This document shows positions 1 to 9,800 of a DNA stretch of 64,000 nucleotides, in pieces (position 1 is the first letter of the stretch; the number at the start of each line of letters is the position of its first letter). The translations under genes were made by a program, and so were the position numbers. This DNA comes from a beta proteobacterium AAP51. Lineage in GTDB: Bacteria; Pseudomonadota; Gammaproteobacteria; Burkholderiales; Burkholderiaceae_C. The notes under the pieces were generated by a model, which worked only from the letters and a program-made list of their open reading frames with translations, was not told the origin of the DNA and searched no databases. The stretch is taken from NCBI GenBank assembly GCA_001295905.1, contig LJHT01000014.1, positions 124,001 to 188,000 of the forward strand. The letters are read 5' to 3'.

Positions 1-55
1 TCCTGCACTGAAACCCGGTCATCCAGCCCTGCGCGACCTTCAAGCCCCACGACCC

Positions 56-1093
56 ATGGCCACCATCACGCTCAGCAGCGGCCGCAGCTTCGAGGCCGCC
101 GAAGGCGTCTCGCTGCTGGAAGCCGCGCTGCAGGCGCAGGTGCCGTTGCCCTACAGCTGCCGCACCGGCCGCTGCAGCAGCTGCAAGTGCCGCGTGCTCA
201 GCGGTGACAGCGTGGCGCTGCAGCCCGAGCTGGGCCTGAGCAGCCAGGAAAAGGAAGCCGGCTGGGTGCTGGGCTGCGTGCGCGCCGCGCAGGGCCCGAT
301 GACGCTGCAGGTGGAAGACCTGGGCGGTATGGTGTTGCCACCTGCCAGGACGCTGCCCTGCCGCATCCAGGCCCTGCAGCGCCTGGCGCCCGACGTGATG
401 CAGGTGCAGCTGCGCCTGCCGCCGACTGCCGACTTCAGCTTCCTGCCAGGGCAATACATCGACGTCATCGCTCCCGGCGGCGAGCGCCGCAGTTATTCAC
501 TGGCCTCAGCCAGCACGGCCGACAAGACGCTGCTGCTGCAGGTGCGTGCCGTGCCCGGTGGTGCGATGAGCCGCTACTGGTTCGAGCAGGCCCGGCCCAA
601 CGACCTGCTGCGCTTGAACGGCCCGCTGGGCACCTTCTTCCTGCGTCCGCTGGCGGGCCTGGACCTCGTGTTCCTGGCCACCGGCACCGGCATCGCGCCA
701 GTGAAGGCCATGCTCGAAGGGCTGGCCGCCGCGGCAACGGCCCGCGGGCCCGCCGAAGCGCCGCGCAGCATCACCACCTACTGGGGCGGACGCACGCCGG
801 CCGACCTGTACTGGGACGCCGCGAGCCTGGCTGCCTGCGGCGAGGTGACGCACCGCTTCGTGCCGGTGCTCTCGCGTGCCGATGCCACCTGGGCCGGTGC
901 GCGCGGCCATGTGCAAGACGTGTTCATGGCCGAAGACCCGCGCCTGTCGCGCAGCGTGGTCTACGCCTGCGGCTCGCCCGCGATGATCGAAACGGCCCGC
1001 GCCCAGCTGCTGCGCGCCGGGCTGCCCGAACACCGTTTCCATGCCGACGCCTTTGTCTGTTCCGCGTCGGTGCCCCAGGCCAACAAAGGCTGA
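56..1093 (+). CDS. ddhD: CDP-6-deoxy-delta-3,4-glucoseen reductase (E3), 2Fe-2S/FAD/NAD(P)H electron-transfer protein
   Basis: The 345-residue protein has a plant-type ferredoxin domain first (Cys35, Cys40, Cys43 and Cys74, a CX4CX2CX30C cluster motif). An FAD domain follows with the RRSYSLAS flavin-binding motif near residue 145, then an NAD(P)H domain with ATGTGIAP near residue 205. Ferredoxin-N-terminal reductases of this order (AscD/DdhD/RfbI) pass electrons from NADH to the PMP/iron-sulfur dehydratase E1 during C3 deoxygenation of CDP-sugars. The E1 partner is encoded three genes downstream (RfbH), and only two bases separate this gene from rfbF. The domain order alone would also fit phenol-hydroxylase-type reductases; the neighbours decide the call. 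It is the first gene of the operon inside the window; more genes may lie to the left. Confidence 0.9.
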   Translation: MATITLSSGRSFEAAEGVSLLEAALQAQVPLPYSCRTGRCSSCKCRVLSGDSVALQPELGLSSQEKEAGWVLGCVRAAQGPMTLQVEDLGGMVLPPARTLPCRIQALQRLAPDVMQVQLRLPPTADFSFLPGQYIDVIAPGGERRSYSLASASTADKTLLLQVRAVPGGAMSRYWFEQARPNDLLRLNGPLGTFFLRPLAGLDLVFLATGTGIAPVKAMLEGLAAAATARGPAEAPRSITTYWGGRTPADLYWDAASLAACGEVTHRFVPVLSRADATWAGARGHVQDVFMAEDPRLSRSVVYACGSPAMIETARAQLLRAGLPEHRFHADAFVCSASVPQANKG

Positions 1094-1095
1094 CT

Positions 1096-1869
1096 ATGAA
1101 AGCTGTGATTCTGGCGGGCGGCCTCGGCACCCGGCTGAGCGAAGAAACCTCCACGCGGCCCAAGCCCATGGTGGAGATCGGGGGCAAGCCCATCCTCTGG
1201 CACATCATGAAGACGTACTCGCAGCACGGCATCAACGACTTCGTCATCTGCTGCGGCTACAAGGGCTATGTCATCAAGGAGTACTTCGCCAACTACTGCC
1301 TGCACATGTCGGACGTCACCTTCGACATGCGCAGCGGCAGCATGAACGTGCACGAGAAGCGCGCCGACCCCTGGAAGGTGACGCTGGTGGACACAGGCGA
1401 TGAGTCGATGACCGGCGGCCGCCTGCGCCGCGTGGCCAAGTACGTGCGCGACGAAGAAGCCTTCTGCTTCACCTACGGCGACGGCGTGGGCGACATCGAC
1501 ATCAGCGCCAGCATCGCCTTCCACCGCAGCCACGGCAAGGCCGCCACGCTGACGGCCACCTACCCGCCGGGCCGCTTCGGCGCGCTGGACATCCACCAGC
1601 GCCAGGTGGTGAATTTCAAGGAAAAGCCCAAGGGCGACGGCGGCATGATCAACGGCGGCTTCTTCGTGCTGAAGCCCGAGGTGCTGAAGTACATCAAGGA
1701 CGACAGCAGCATCTGGGAACAGGCGCCGCTGAACCGCCTGGCCGAAGACGGGCAGCTGATGGCCTGGGAACACCACGGCTTCTGGCAGCCCATGGACACG
1801 CTGCGCGACAAGCAGCTGCTGGAAGAGCTGTGGGCTTCGGGCAAGGCGCCCTGGAAGAATTGGGACTGA
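1096..1869 (+). CDS. rfbF: Glucose-1-phosphate cytidylyltransferase
   Basis: This 257-residue sugar nucleotidyltransferase makes CDP-D-glucose from CTP and glucose-1-phosphate, the entry step for all CDP-3,6-dideoxyhexoses. It opens with the nucleotide-binding signature [13 protein letters not shown] at residues 6-18, followed by a [15 protein letters not shown] segment. Both are typical of RfbF/DdhA rather than of the dTDP-linked RmlA. The length equals the family norm (about 257). The start is two bases after the E3 gene and the stop is four bases before rfbG, so it is cotranscribed with them. Product specificity is well supported by the complete downstream pathway. Confidence 0.95.
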   Translation: MKAVILAGGLGTRLSEETSTRPKPMVEIGGKPILWHIMKTYSQHGINDFVICCGYKGYVIKEYFANYCLHMSDVTFDMRSGSMNVHEKRADPWKVTLVDTGDESMTGGRLRRVAKYVRDEEAFCFTYGDGVGDIDISASIAFHRSHGKAATLTATYPPGRFGALDIHQRQVVNFKEKPKGDGGMINGGFFVLKPEVLKYIKDDSSIWEQAPLNRLAEDGQLMAWEHHGFWQPMDTLRDKQLLEELWASGKAPWKNWD

Positions 1870-1873
1870 AGCG

Positions 1874-2977
1874 ATGCACCGCATTGGTAGCAACCCTGCC
1901 GTCAGCCCCACCTTCTGGCGCGGCAAAAAAGTGCTGCTCACCGGCCACACCGGCTTCAAGGGCAGCTGGCTCAGCCTGTGGCTGCAGCAGCTGGGCGCCG
2001 AAGTGCATGGCCTGGCCTTGGACCCGCCCACGCAGCCCAGCCTGTTCGAGGTGGCGCGCGTCGGCCAGCGCATGACGGAAACGCGCGGCGACATCCGCGA
2101 CTTCGACACCGTGCAGGCCTGCATGGCGGGCTTTGCGCCGCACATCGTCATCCACATGGCGGCGCAGTCGCTGGTGCGCCCTTCGTACAGCGACCCCGTG
2201 GCCACCTACGCCACCAACGTGATGGGCACCGTGCACGTGCTGGAGGCGGCGCGCCGCTGCGGTAGCGTGCGCGCGCTGGTGAACGTGACCACCGACAAGT
2301 GCTACGAAAACCGGGAGTGGGTCTGGGGCTACCGCGAAGAAGAAGCCATGGGCGGACACGACCCCTACAGCAGCAGCAAGGGCTGCGCCGAACTGGCCAC
2401 CGCCGCCTACCGGCGTTCCTTCTTCGGTGCGGCAGGCAACGGCCTGGCGGTGGCCAGCGCGCGCGCCGGCAACGTCATCGGCGGTGGCGACTGGGCCGCC
2501 GACCGCCTGGTGCCCGACACCCTGCGCGCCTTCGAGCGCGGCGAAGCCGTGGTGCTGCGCAACCCCCACGCCACGCGGCCCTGGCAGCACGTGCTGGAGC
2601 CTTTGTCGGGCTACCTGCTGCTGGCGCAGCGCCTGTTCGAAGATGGCCAGGCTTATGCCGAAGGCTGGAACTTCGGCCCGCGCGACGAAGACGCGCAGCC
2701 CGTGCAAACCATCGTGCAGCGCCTGGCCGCCGATTGGGGCGCAGGCGCGCGCTGGCAGGTGGATGCCGGCGAGCACCCGCACGAAGCGCACTGGCTCAAG
2801 CTCGACATCAGCAAGGCGCGCGCCCGCCTGGGCTGGCAGCCGCGCTGGACGCTGGCGCAGGCGCTGGGCCACATCACCACCTGGCACCGCGCCTGGCGTG
2901 CCGGCCAAGACATGCAGGCCCTGTGCCTGCAACAGATTCAACACCACGAACAGGCCCTGAGCCCGCAACCCGCATGA
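1874..2977 (+). CDS. rfbG: CDP-glucose 4,6-dehydratase
   Basis: This 367-residue extended short-chain dehydrogenase converts CDP-glucose to CDP-4-keto-6-deoxyglucose using tightly bound NAD+. The Rossmann fingerprint GHTGFKGS sits at residues 24-31. The GHTGFKG form, instead of the GGAGFIG of dTDP-dehydratases, is characteristic of the CDP enzymes. A Tyr-X3-Lys catalytic pair occurs in [11 protein letters not shown], and the [13 protein letters not shown] segment supplies the conserved catalytic Thr-Asp-Lys. Its stop codon overlaps the start of rfbH (ATGA), indicating translational coupling. Confidence 0.95.
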   Translation: MHRIGSNPAVSPTFWRGKKVLLTGHTGFKGSWLSLWLQQLGAEVHGLALDPPTQPSLFEVARVGQRMTETRGDIRDFDTVQACMAGFAPHIVIHMAAQSLVRPSYSDPVATYATNVMGTVHVLEAARRCGSVRALVNVTTDKCYENREWVWGYREEEAMGGHDPYSSSKGCAELATAAYRRSFFGAAGNGLAVASARAGNVIGGGDWAADRLVPDTLRAFERGEAVVLRNPHATRPWQHVLEPLSGYLLLAQRLFEDGQAYAEGWNFGPRDEDAQPVQTIVQRLAADWGAGARWQVDAGEHPHEAHWLKLDISKARARLGWQPRWTLAQALGHITTWHRAWRAGQDMQALCLQQIQHHEQALSPQPA

Positions 2978-4368
2978 GCACCGCCACCCTGAACGCCGCG
3001 CCCAAGGCCACCCCCATGACTGCTGCCACCGTTGCCCCGCTGACCTTCATGCCCAAGTCGCCCGAAGCCGTGCGGCGCGAGATTGCCGCGCTGGTGCAGC
3101 AGTACGCCGACATCGTGCACGCGCCGCAGCCCTTCGTGCCGGGGCAGACGCCGGTGCCGGTGTCGGGCAAGGTCATCGGCGCGAAGGAGCTGCAGCTGAT
3201 GGTGGAAGCCTCGCTCGACGGCTGGCTGACCACGGGCCGCTTCAACGCCGAGTTCGAGGCTCGCCTGGCGCGCTACCTGGGCGTGAAGCACCTCATCACC
3301 GTGAACTCGGGCTCTTCGGCCAACCTGGTGGCGTTCTCTGCGCTCACCTCGCCACGCCTGGGCGAGCGCGCCATCCAGCGCGGTGACGAGGTCATCGGCG
3401 TGGCGGCGGGCTTTCCCACCACCGTGAACCCCATCCTGCAGTTCGGCGCCGTGCCGGTGTTCGTGGACGTGGACCTGGCCACGCACAACATCGACGCCAG
3501 CCTGATCGAGGCCGCCATCACGCCGCGCACCAAGGCCATCATGCTGGCGCACAGCCTGGGCAACCCCTTCAACCTGGAGGTGGTCACTGCGCTGTGCAAG
3601 AAATACAAGCTCTGGCTGGTGGAAGACTGCTGCGACGCCCTGGGTGCCACCTACAAGGGCCAGATGGTGGGCACCTTCGGCGACATCGCCACGCTGAGCT
3701 TCTACCCCGCGCACCACATCACCATGGGCGAGGGCGGCGCGGTGTTCACGAACAACGCCGAGCTGAAGCTCATTGCCGAGTCTTTCCGCGACTGGGGGCG
3801 CGACTGCTATTGCCCGCCCGGCAAGGACAACACCTGCAACAAGCGCTTCTGCTGGAAGCTGGGTGACCTGCCCGAAGGCTACGACCACAAGTACACCTAC
3901 AGCCACCTCGGCTACAACCTGAAGATCACCGACATGCAGGCCGCCTGCGCGCTGGCGCAGTTGGACCGGCTGGACGACTTCATCGCCGCGCGCCGCGCCA
4001 ACTTCGCCTACCTGCACGAACGGCTGCAGTCCTGTGCCGAGTTCCTGCACCTGCCGCAGGCCACGCCCGATTCAGAGCCTTCGTGGTTCGGCTTCCCCGT
4101 GGTGCTGAAGGAAGGGGCCGGCGTGAAGCGCACCGACCTGCTGAACTACCTGGACCAAAACAAAATCGCCACGCGCCTGCTGTTCGCCGGCAACCTGACG
4201 CGCCAGCCTTACATGTTGGGCCAGAACTACCGTGTCAGCGGCAACCTCAAGCACACCGACACGGTGATGAACCAGACCTTCTGGCTGGGCGTCTTCCCGG
4301 GCCTGGAAAAAGACCACCTGGACTACGTCGTCACCAAGCTCGAAGAGTTCTTCGGCGTGAACTTCTGA
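2974..4368 (+). CDS. rfbH: CDP-4-keto-6-deoxyglucose 3-dehydratase (E1), PMP and [2Fe-2S] dependent
   Basis: E1 of 3,6-dideoxyhexose synthesis removes the C3 hydroxyl together with the E3 reductase encoded at the start of the operon. It has the aminotransferase class V/DegT fold, but the usual PLP-lysine is replaced by His in [14 protein letters not shown], the hallmark of this PMP enzyme. The iron-sulfur ligands follow the exact CX57CXCX7C spacing of the family (Cys220, Cys278, Cys280, Cys288). I chose the ATG that overlaps the rfbG stop (464 residues). The reading frame stays open far upstream, but that part overlaps rfbG and is a shadow. A second ATG at 3019 is possible but would leave a gap. 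Confidence 0.95.
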   Translation: MSTATLNAAPKATPMTAATVAPLTFMPKSPEAVRREIAALVQQYADIVHAPQPFVPGQTPVPVSGKVIGAKELQLMVEASLDGWLTTGRFNAEFEARLARYLGVKHLITVNSGSSANLVAFSALTSPRLGERAIQRGDEVIGVAAGFPTTVNPILQFGAVPVFVDVDLATHNIDASLIEAAITPRTKAIMLAHSLGNPFNLEVVTALCKKYKLWLVEDCCDALGATYKGQMVGTFGDIATLSFYPAHHITMGEGGAVFTNNAELKLIAESFRDWGRDCYCPPGKDNTCNKRFCWKLGDLPEGYDHKYTYSHLGYNLKITDMQAACALAQLDRLDDFIAARRANFAYLHERLQSCAEFLHLPQATPDSEPSWFGFPVVLKEGAGVKRTDLLNYLDQNKIATRLLFAGNLTRQPYMLGQNYRVSGNLKHTDTVMNQTFWLGVFPGLEKDHLDYVVTKLEEFFGVNF

Positions 4369-4925
4369 TGTTCGAGCGCAAGGCCCTGGCACTGCCCGGC
4401 TGCTTCGAGCTGCAGCCGCGCGTGTTCGACGACGCGCGCGGCCGTTTCGTGAAGACCTTCCACCGCGACGCCTTTGCGCAGCACGGCCTGCACACCGAGT
4501 TCGCGGAAGAGTACTACTCGCATTCGCGGCGCGGCGTCATCCGCGGCATGCACTTCCAGACGCCGCCCGCCGCGCACGTGAAGCTGGTGTATTGCGTGCA
4601 GGGCGAGGTGTTCGACGTGGTGGTTGATTTGCGCCTGGGCTCGCCCACCTACGGCCAGTGCGCCACGGTGAAGCTGAGCGCGGCGCAGGGCAATGTGCTG
4701 TACATCCCGGCCGGGCTGGGGCACGGCTTCTGTGCCACCAGCGAGATGGCCACGCTGGTCTACAAGGTGAGCACGGTGTACGCCCCGGCGCAAGACTCGG
4801 GCGTGCTGTGGTCTTCGCTGGACGTGGCTTGGCCGCTGGAAGGCGCAGCGCCGGTGGTGTCTGAGCGCGATGCCGGCTTCCTGCCGCTGTCGGCGTTCCA
4901 GAGCCCGTTCCTCTATGCAGACTGA
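4368..4925 (+). CDS. RmlC-like CDP-4-keto-3,6-dideoxyhexose epimerase (AscE-like)
   Basis: This 185-residue cupin belongs to the dTDP-4-dehydrorhamnose 3,5-epimerase superfamily. The family's core GVIRGMHFQ block with the putative base His62 is at residues 57-64, and a GLGHGF segment followed by a VYKVSTVYAP block lies in the C-terminal half. Its start overlaps the rfbH stop (TGATG). No dTDP-rhamnose genes are nearby, so the substrate is inferred to be the CDP-4-keto-3,6-dideoxyglucose made by RfbH/E3. A C5 epimerase at this point is what separates CDP-ascarylose synthesis (AscE) from the abequose and paratose routes. Its regiochemistry cannot be read from the sequence. Confidence 0.75.
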   Translation: MFERKALALPGCFELQPRVFDDARGRFVKTFHRDAFAQHGLHTEFAEEYYSHSRRGVIRGMHFQTPPAAHVKLVYCVQGEVFDVVVDLRLGSPTYGQCATVKLSAAQGNVLYIPAGLGHGFCATSEMATLVYKVSTVYAPAQDSGVLWSSLDVAWPLEGAAPVVSERDAGFLPLSAFQSPFLYAD

Positions 4926-5844
4926 AGCGGCAGCGGCCCTTGGCGTAGCGCGGCGCGCGCTGGTCACGGGCGCCAGCGGCTACATCGGCGGCCGGCTCGT
5001 GGGTCACCTGCTGCGGCAAGGCTGGCAGGTGCATGTGGTGCTGCGGCCGCACACCGCTTTGCACACACTGCAGGCCGTGCAGGACCGCATCACCGTGCAC
5101 CGCCACGATGGCAGCACGGCCGGCATGGGCGAGCTGATGGCGCAGGCGCAGCCGCACACGGTGTTCCACCTCGCTTCCCTCTTCCTGGCGCAGCACCGGC
5201 CCGAAGACGTGCCGGCGCTCATCACCAGCAACCTGCTGTTCGGCACCCAGCTGGCCGAAGCCATGGTGCAGCACGGCGTGCGCGAGCTGGTGAACACCGG
5301 CACCGCCTGGCAGCACTACGAAAGCCAACCCTACAACCCGGTGAACCTGTACGCCGCTACCAAGCAGGCCTTCGAAGACCTGCTGGCCTACTACGTGCAG
5401 GCGCATGACCTGAAGGTGTGCACGCTGGCCCTCTTCGACACCTACGGCCCCGACGACCCGCGCGCCAAGCTGATCGCGCTGCTGTGGAAAACCGCCTTGG
5501 CCGGCGTGCCGCTGCCCATGTCGCCGGGTGAACAGCTCATCGACCTGGTGCACATCGACGACGTGCTGGCCGCCTACACGCAGGCCGCCGCGCTGCTGCC
5601 GCAGCAGGCCCCGGGGCATGCGCGTTACGGCGTCTCTTCCGGCCAGCCCTTGCGCCTGCAAGACCTGGTGCGGGCTTTCGAGGCCGCCACCGGCTGCACG
5701 GTACCCATCGTCTGGGGCGGGCGGTCCTACCGGGTGCGCGAAGTCATGCAGCCCTGGCACAACCCGCCACGCCTGCCCGGTTGGCAGCCGCGGGTGCCCT
5801 TTGCCACCGGCGTGCTGCAGACGCGGCCGGCTATGCAGGGCTGA
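4915..5844 (+). CDS. NAD(P)-dependent 4-ketoreductase/epimerase family protein, terminal CDP-dideoxyhexose step
   Basis: This 309-residue extended SDR has the nucleotide-binding motif GASGYIGG at residues 19-26 and a YAATK catalytic Tyr-X3-Lys segment in NLYAATKQAFE. The ATG at 4915 lies inside the end of the epimerase gene (11-bp overlap), so it is translationally coupled; a further upstream start would overlap more without reason. As the last gene of the operon, after an epimerase, the simplest role is reduction of the C4 ketone to give CDP-ascarylose or a related 3,6-dideoxyhexose (AscF-like). A plain CDP-abequose/paratose synthase role is the alternative. Confidence 0.75.
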   Translation: MQTEAAAALGVARRALVTGASGYIGGRLVGHLLRQGWQVHVVLRPHTALHTLQAVQDRITVHRHDGSTAGMGELMAQAQPHTVFHLASLFLAQHRPEDVPALITSNLLFGTQLAEAMVQHGVRELVNTGTAWQHYESQPYNPVNLYAATKQAFEDLLAYYVQAHDLKVCTLALFDTYGPDDPRAKLIALLWKTALAGVPLPMSPGEQLIDLVHIDDVLAAYTQAAALLPQQAPGHARYGVSSGQPLRLQDLVRAFEAATGCTVPIVWGGRSYRVREVMQPWHNPPRLPGWQPRVPFATGVLQTRPAMQG

Positions 5845-5910
5845 ACATATCGCGCGCCGGGCGGGCGCTGGCAAGAATCGCGGCCTTCGCCAACTCGATC
5901 GCCCTCGCCC

Positions 5911-6744
5911 ATGAGCACCCGCCGCCGTCTGCTGGCCCTCGTCACCGCCACGCTGGCTTCGGCCGGCGCAGCCACGCTGGGCACCGCCGCCCAGGCGCAA
6001 GAGAAGTTCATCGTGATGGCCAGCACCACGTCCACCGAACAGTCGGGCCTGTTCGGCCACCTGCTGCCCTTGTTCAAGCAGGCCAGCGGCATCAGCGTGC
6101 GCGTGGTGGCGCTGGGCACGGGCCAGGCGCTGGACAGCGCGCGGCGTGGGGACGCCGATGTCGTCTTCGTGCACGACCAGGCGGCCGAAGAGAAGTTCGT
6201 GGCCGAAGGTTTCGGCGTGAAGCGCCTGCCCGTGATGACCAACGACTTCGTCATCGTCGGCCCGAAGGCCGACCCGGCCGGCGTGCGCGGTGCCGACGTG
6301 GCAGCGGCGCTGAAGAAGCTGGCCGCCGGCCGCAGCCCCTTCATCTCGCGCGGCGACAAGAGCGGCACGCATGCCGCCGAACTGCGCTACTGGAAGGCAG
6401 CCGGCGTGGACCTGGCCGCGGCCAAGCCCGCCGGCTACCGCGAGTGCGGCTGCGGTATGGGCCCGGCGCTGAACATCGCTTCTTCCACCAACGCCTATGC
6501 GCTGACCGACCGCGGCACCTGGCTGAACTTCAAGAACCGGGGTGAACTGGCCGTGCTGGTGCAAGGCGACCAGCGCCTGTTCAACCAGTACGGCGTGATG
6601 GTGGTGAACCCGGCCCGGCACCCGCACGTGAAGGCCGACCTGGCCCAGGCCTTCGTCGACTGGGTGGTGTCGCCGGCCGGCCAAGCCGCCATCGCGGGCT
6701 ACAAGATCGGCGGCGAGCAGCTGTTCTTCCCGAACGCGCGCTGA
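5911..6744 (+). CDS. tupA: TupA-like tungstate (or molybdate) ABC-transporter substrate-binding protein
   Basis: This periplasmic protein of 277 residues has a cleavable signal peptide (RRR, then a hydrophobic stretch, ending AQAQ near residue 30). The family-defining oxyanion-binding segments ASTTSTEQSGL and SRGDKSGTH are intact. The third segment reads ECGCGMG, where I expect a Thr-Gly-Gln type sequence in most TupA proteins; two cysteines are therefore unusual. Neither tupB (permease) nor tupC (ATPase) is in the window, so it is an orphan receptor here. The molybdenum enzyme XdhB, encoded 18 kb away, would be a plausible consumer of the metal, but this is only context. A strong hairpin with a T-run follows the stop. 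Confidence 0.85.
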   Translation: MSTRRRLLALVTATLASAGAATLGTAAQAQEKFIVMASTTSTEQSGLFGHLLPLFKQASGISVRVVALGTGQALDSARRGDADVVFVHDQAAEEKFVAEGFGVKRLPVMTNDFVIVGPKADPAGVRGADVAAALKKLAAGRSPFISRGDKSGTHAAELRYWKAAGVDLAAAKPAGYRECGCGMGPALNIASSTNAYALTDRGTWLNFKNRGELAVLVQGDQRLFNQYGVMVVNPARHPHVKADLAQAFVDWVVSPAGQAAIAGYKIGGEQLFFPNAR

Positions 6745-6776
6745 GGCCGCCCGCCATCGGCCGGCGGCCGTGAACA

Positions 6777-6818
6777 ACAAGGCGACGGGCCCTCGCGGGC
6801 ACCGGCGCCTTGTTTTTG
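6777..6818 (+). terminator. Rho-independent terminator after tupA
   Basis: An 8-bp perfect stem (ACAAGGCG paired with CGCCTTGT) encloses a GC-rich loop and is followed by TTTTT on the plus strand, about 30 bp after the tupA stop. It separates tupA from the convergent giant repeat gene. Confidence 0.8.
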
Positions 6819-6819
6819 T

Positions 6820-6846
6820 GTCGCCAGGCCGGGCGGGCCTGGCGAC
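6820..6846. terminator. Perfect 10-bp hairpin at the 3' end of the giant repeat gene
   Basis: The arms GTCGCCAGGC and GCCTGGCGAC are perfectly complementary around a 7-nt loop. The hairpin lies 13 bp beyond the giant gene's stop, between two convergent genes. No T-run follows on the minus strand, so it may act as an mRNA-stabilising hairpin or as part of a bidirectional terminator. Confidence 0.5.
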
Positions 6847-6858
6847 TGGGGCCGCGCG

Positions 6859-9800
6859 TCAGATCAGCGGCACCTGGTGGCGCAGCAGCTCGTCGTCGAC
6901 CATGCCGCGGCTCATGCTGCCGGCGCCCACCGCGGTGGCCTGGGCTGCGGCCGGGCTGCCGCCCGTGCTGCCACCGCCCAGCAGGTCGGTGCCCGGGCCG
7001 CTGAGCAGTTCGCCCACGGTCGGCGGCGTGTCGGCCTGTTTGGCGAACCACACGTCCACCATCGCGGCCTGGGTGCCGTCGGTCTTGGTGTAGCCGCCCT
7101 GCAGGCCCATCAGGTTGCCGTTGTTGAGGTCGGTGCTCTTGGTGAAGTCGAGGTTCAGCTCGGCCACGCCCATGTCCAGCAGGCCCTTCAGTTCGCCGGC
7201 GTCCGTCACGCCGTCGCTGTTGGCGTCCACCCACAGCTTCAGCTCGCCCCAGGCATCGTCAGCCGCGTTGAGCTTGCCGTCGCCGTTGCTGTCCAGCGCG
7301 GCCATGGCGCGGAAGCCGTCACCGGCGCGCTGACCGTTGGCCAGCTGCGTGGCGCCGCCGAAGAGCTCGCGCCCGTCGTCGATGCTGCCGTTGCCGTTGA
7401 GGTCGCGCACCAGCAGGCCGTCCTGTGCGCTGGCCCAGCCCACCTTCGCCGTCTGGCCGGTGGCCGTGAGGTCGAAGTTCACGCCGTTGGCTGCCGACAG
7501 CGTCTGCACGCCGTCACCGTTCAGGTCCAGCACGATGGGCGTGACGGCCTGCAGCGCGGCGAACTGCGCCGTGGTCATGGCCGCCCAGTCTTCACCCTCG
7601 AAGGCGTTGTACTGGGCCATGGTCATGGCGCCCAGGTCTTCGGTCTCGAAGGCGAACACCTGGGTGGTGCTCAGGGCCTCGATCTGCTCGGTGGTCAGGG
7701 CGCGTGCCTGGGCCGTGGTCAGCGCCACGATGTCTTCCGTGGCCAGGCCGGCGATCTGCTCCGTGGTCAGCGACACGATCTGCGCCGTGGTCAGCGCCGC
7801 GAACTGCGCCGTGGTGAAGGCCGCAATCTCCGCCGTGCTCAGCAGGCCCAGGTGGTCGAGCGTCAGCGCCGCCACCTGTGCGGTGGTGAGCTGGCCCAGC
7901 TGCACCGTGGTCAGCGCGTCCACCTGCGCCGTGGTCAGTGCGGCGATCTGCGCCGTGGTGAAGGCCTGCAGGTCAGCCACCTCCATGGCCACCAGGTCGG
8001 TGGTTTCGATGGCCTGCACCTGCGTGGTGGTCAGGGCCGCCACCTGGGCGGTGGTGAGGCCCTGCACCTGGGCGTTCGTCAGCGCGGCAATGTTGTCGGT
8101 GCCGAGCGCACGCACCTGGGCGGTGGTGAGCGCAGCCACGTCGGCCACGGCCAGCGAAGACACCTGGGCGGTGCTCAGGCTGGCGATCTGCGCCGTGGTC
8201 AGCGCCACGATCTGCGCGCTGCCGAAGTTCGACAGTTCGCTGCCGCTCAGGGCCTGCAGCTGCGCCGTGGTCAGCGCGGCCACCTGGGCCGTGCCCAGCG
8301 CGGCCAGCTGGCCGGCCGTCAGCGCGTCGATCTGCGCCGTGCTCATGGCCGCGATCTGTGCCGTGCCCATGGCCGCCAGGTCGGCGGTCTGCAGCGAGCC
8401 CAGGTCGGCCACGTCGATGGCGCGCACCTGCGCCGTGGTCAGCGCCGCCACCTGCGCGGTGGTCAGCGCCTCCAGGCCGGCGCCGGTGAGGGCGTTCACC
8501 GCCGCCGTGCTCAGTGCGCGGATCTGGCCCGTGCTGAGGGCGGCGATGTCGGCCGTTTCCATGCCGTTGATCTGCGCCGTGTTGAAGGCACCCACCTGCG
8601 TGGCCGTCATGGCGGCGAACTGCTCGGTGGTGAAGGAAGCCAGCGCCGAGGGCGACATGCCGTTGATCTGGCCGATGTTCAGCGCCGAGACCTGGCGCGT
8701 CGTCATGCCGGCCAGCTGGGCCGCGCTCATCGCGCTGAGCTGGTCACCGGTGAAGGCGCCCACCTGGCCCACCGACATCGCGGCGAGGTCGGCCGACTGC
8801 AGCGACTGGATGTTCGCCGTGTTCAGCGCACGCACCTGCTGCGTGGTGAGGGCCACGACCTGCTCGCTGTCCAGCGCCGCCAGGCCGGCACCCGACAGCG
8901 CGGCGATGGCCGCCGTGCTGAGGGCACGCACCTGGGCCGTGCTCAGCGCCGCCAGGTCGGCGGTTTCCAGGTTCGCCACCTGGGTGGTGCTCAGGCGGGC
9001 GATCTGCGCCGTGGTGAGCGCCTGGAACTGCGCCGAGCTCAGCGCGTTCAGTTCGGTCGAGCCGATGGCGCTGACCTGCGCCGTGCCGATGGCTGCCAGC
9101 TGCGCCGTGCCCAGGTTGCTGAGCTGCGTGGATGTGAGCGCGTCGACCTGCGCCGAGGTCAGGGCGCGGATCTGCGCCGTGGTCATGGCCGCGAGGTCGG
9201 CGGTTTCCATCACCGCGATGTCACCCGACTCGATGGCCGCCACCTGGTTGGTGCGCAGGGCCGCCACCTGCTCGGTGAGCAGCGCCTGCAGCTGGCCACC
9301 GCTCAGCGCGATGACCTCGTCGGTGCCCAGCGCGCGGATCTGGTCGGTGGTGAGCGCCGCCAGGTCGGTGGTGGTGAGGTTGGCCACCTGCGCCGTGGTG
9401 AAGGCCGCCACCTGGGCGGTGGTGAAGGCACGGAACTGGTCGCTCGACAGCGCGTTGAGCTTGGCCGTTTCCAGCGCCGCCACCTGCGCGGTGGTGAGGT
9501 AGCTCAGCTGCGTGTCCGTCAGGTTCGTGAGCTGCGTGCTGGTGAGCGCGGCCACCTGGGTGGTGGTCAGCCCGGCCAGCTGGCTCTGGCTGAGTTCGGC
9601 CAGGTCGGCGGTTTCCATCAGCGCCAGGTTGGTGGTGCTGATGGCGCGCAGCTGGGCCGTGGTCAGGCCCGCGATCTGCTCGGTCACCAGGGCCTGCAGC
9701 TGGCCGGCGCTGAGCGCCGCGATCGCAGCGGTGCTGAGGGCGCGCAGCTGCAGGTCGCTCAGCGAAGCGAGGTCTTCGGTTTCCATGGCTGCCACCTGGG

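Noticed and set aside
1-55. Possible tail of an upstream gene ending at TGA 9-11
   Set aside because: Three codons cannot be supported as a gene fragment.
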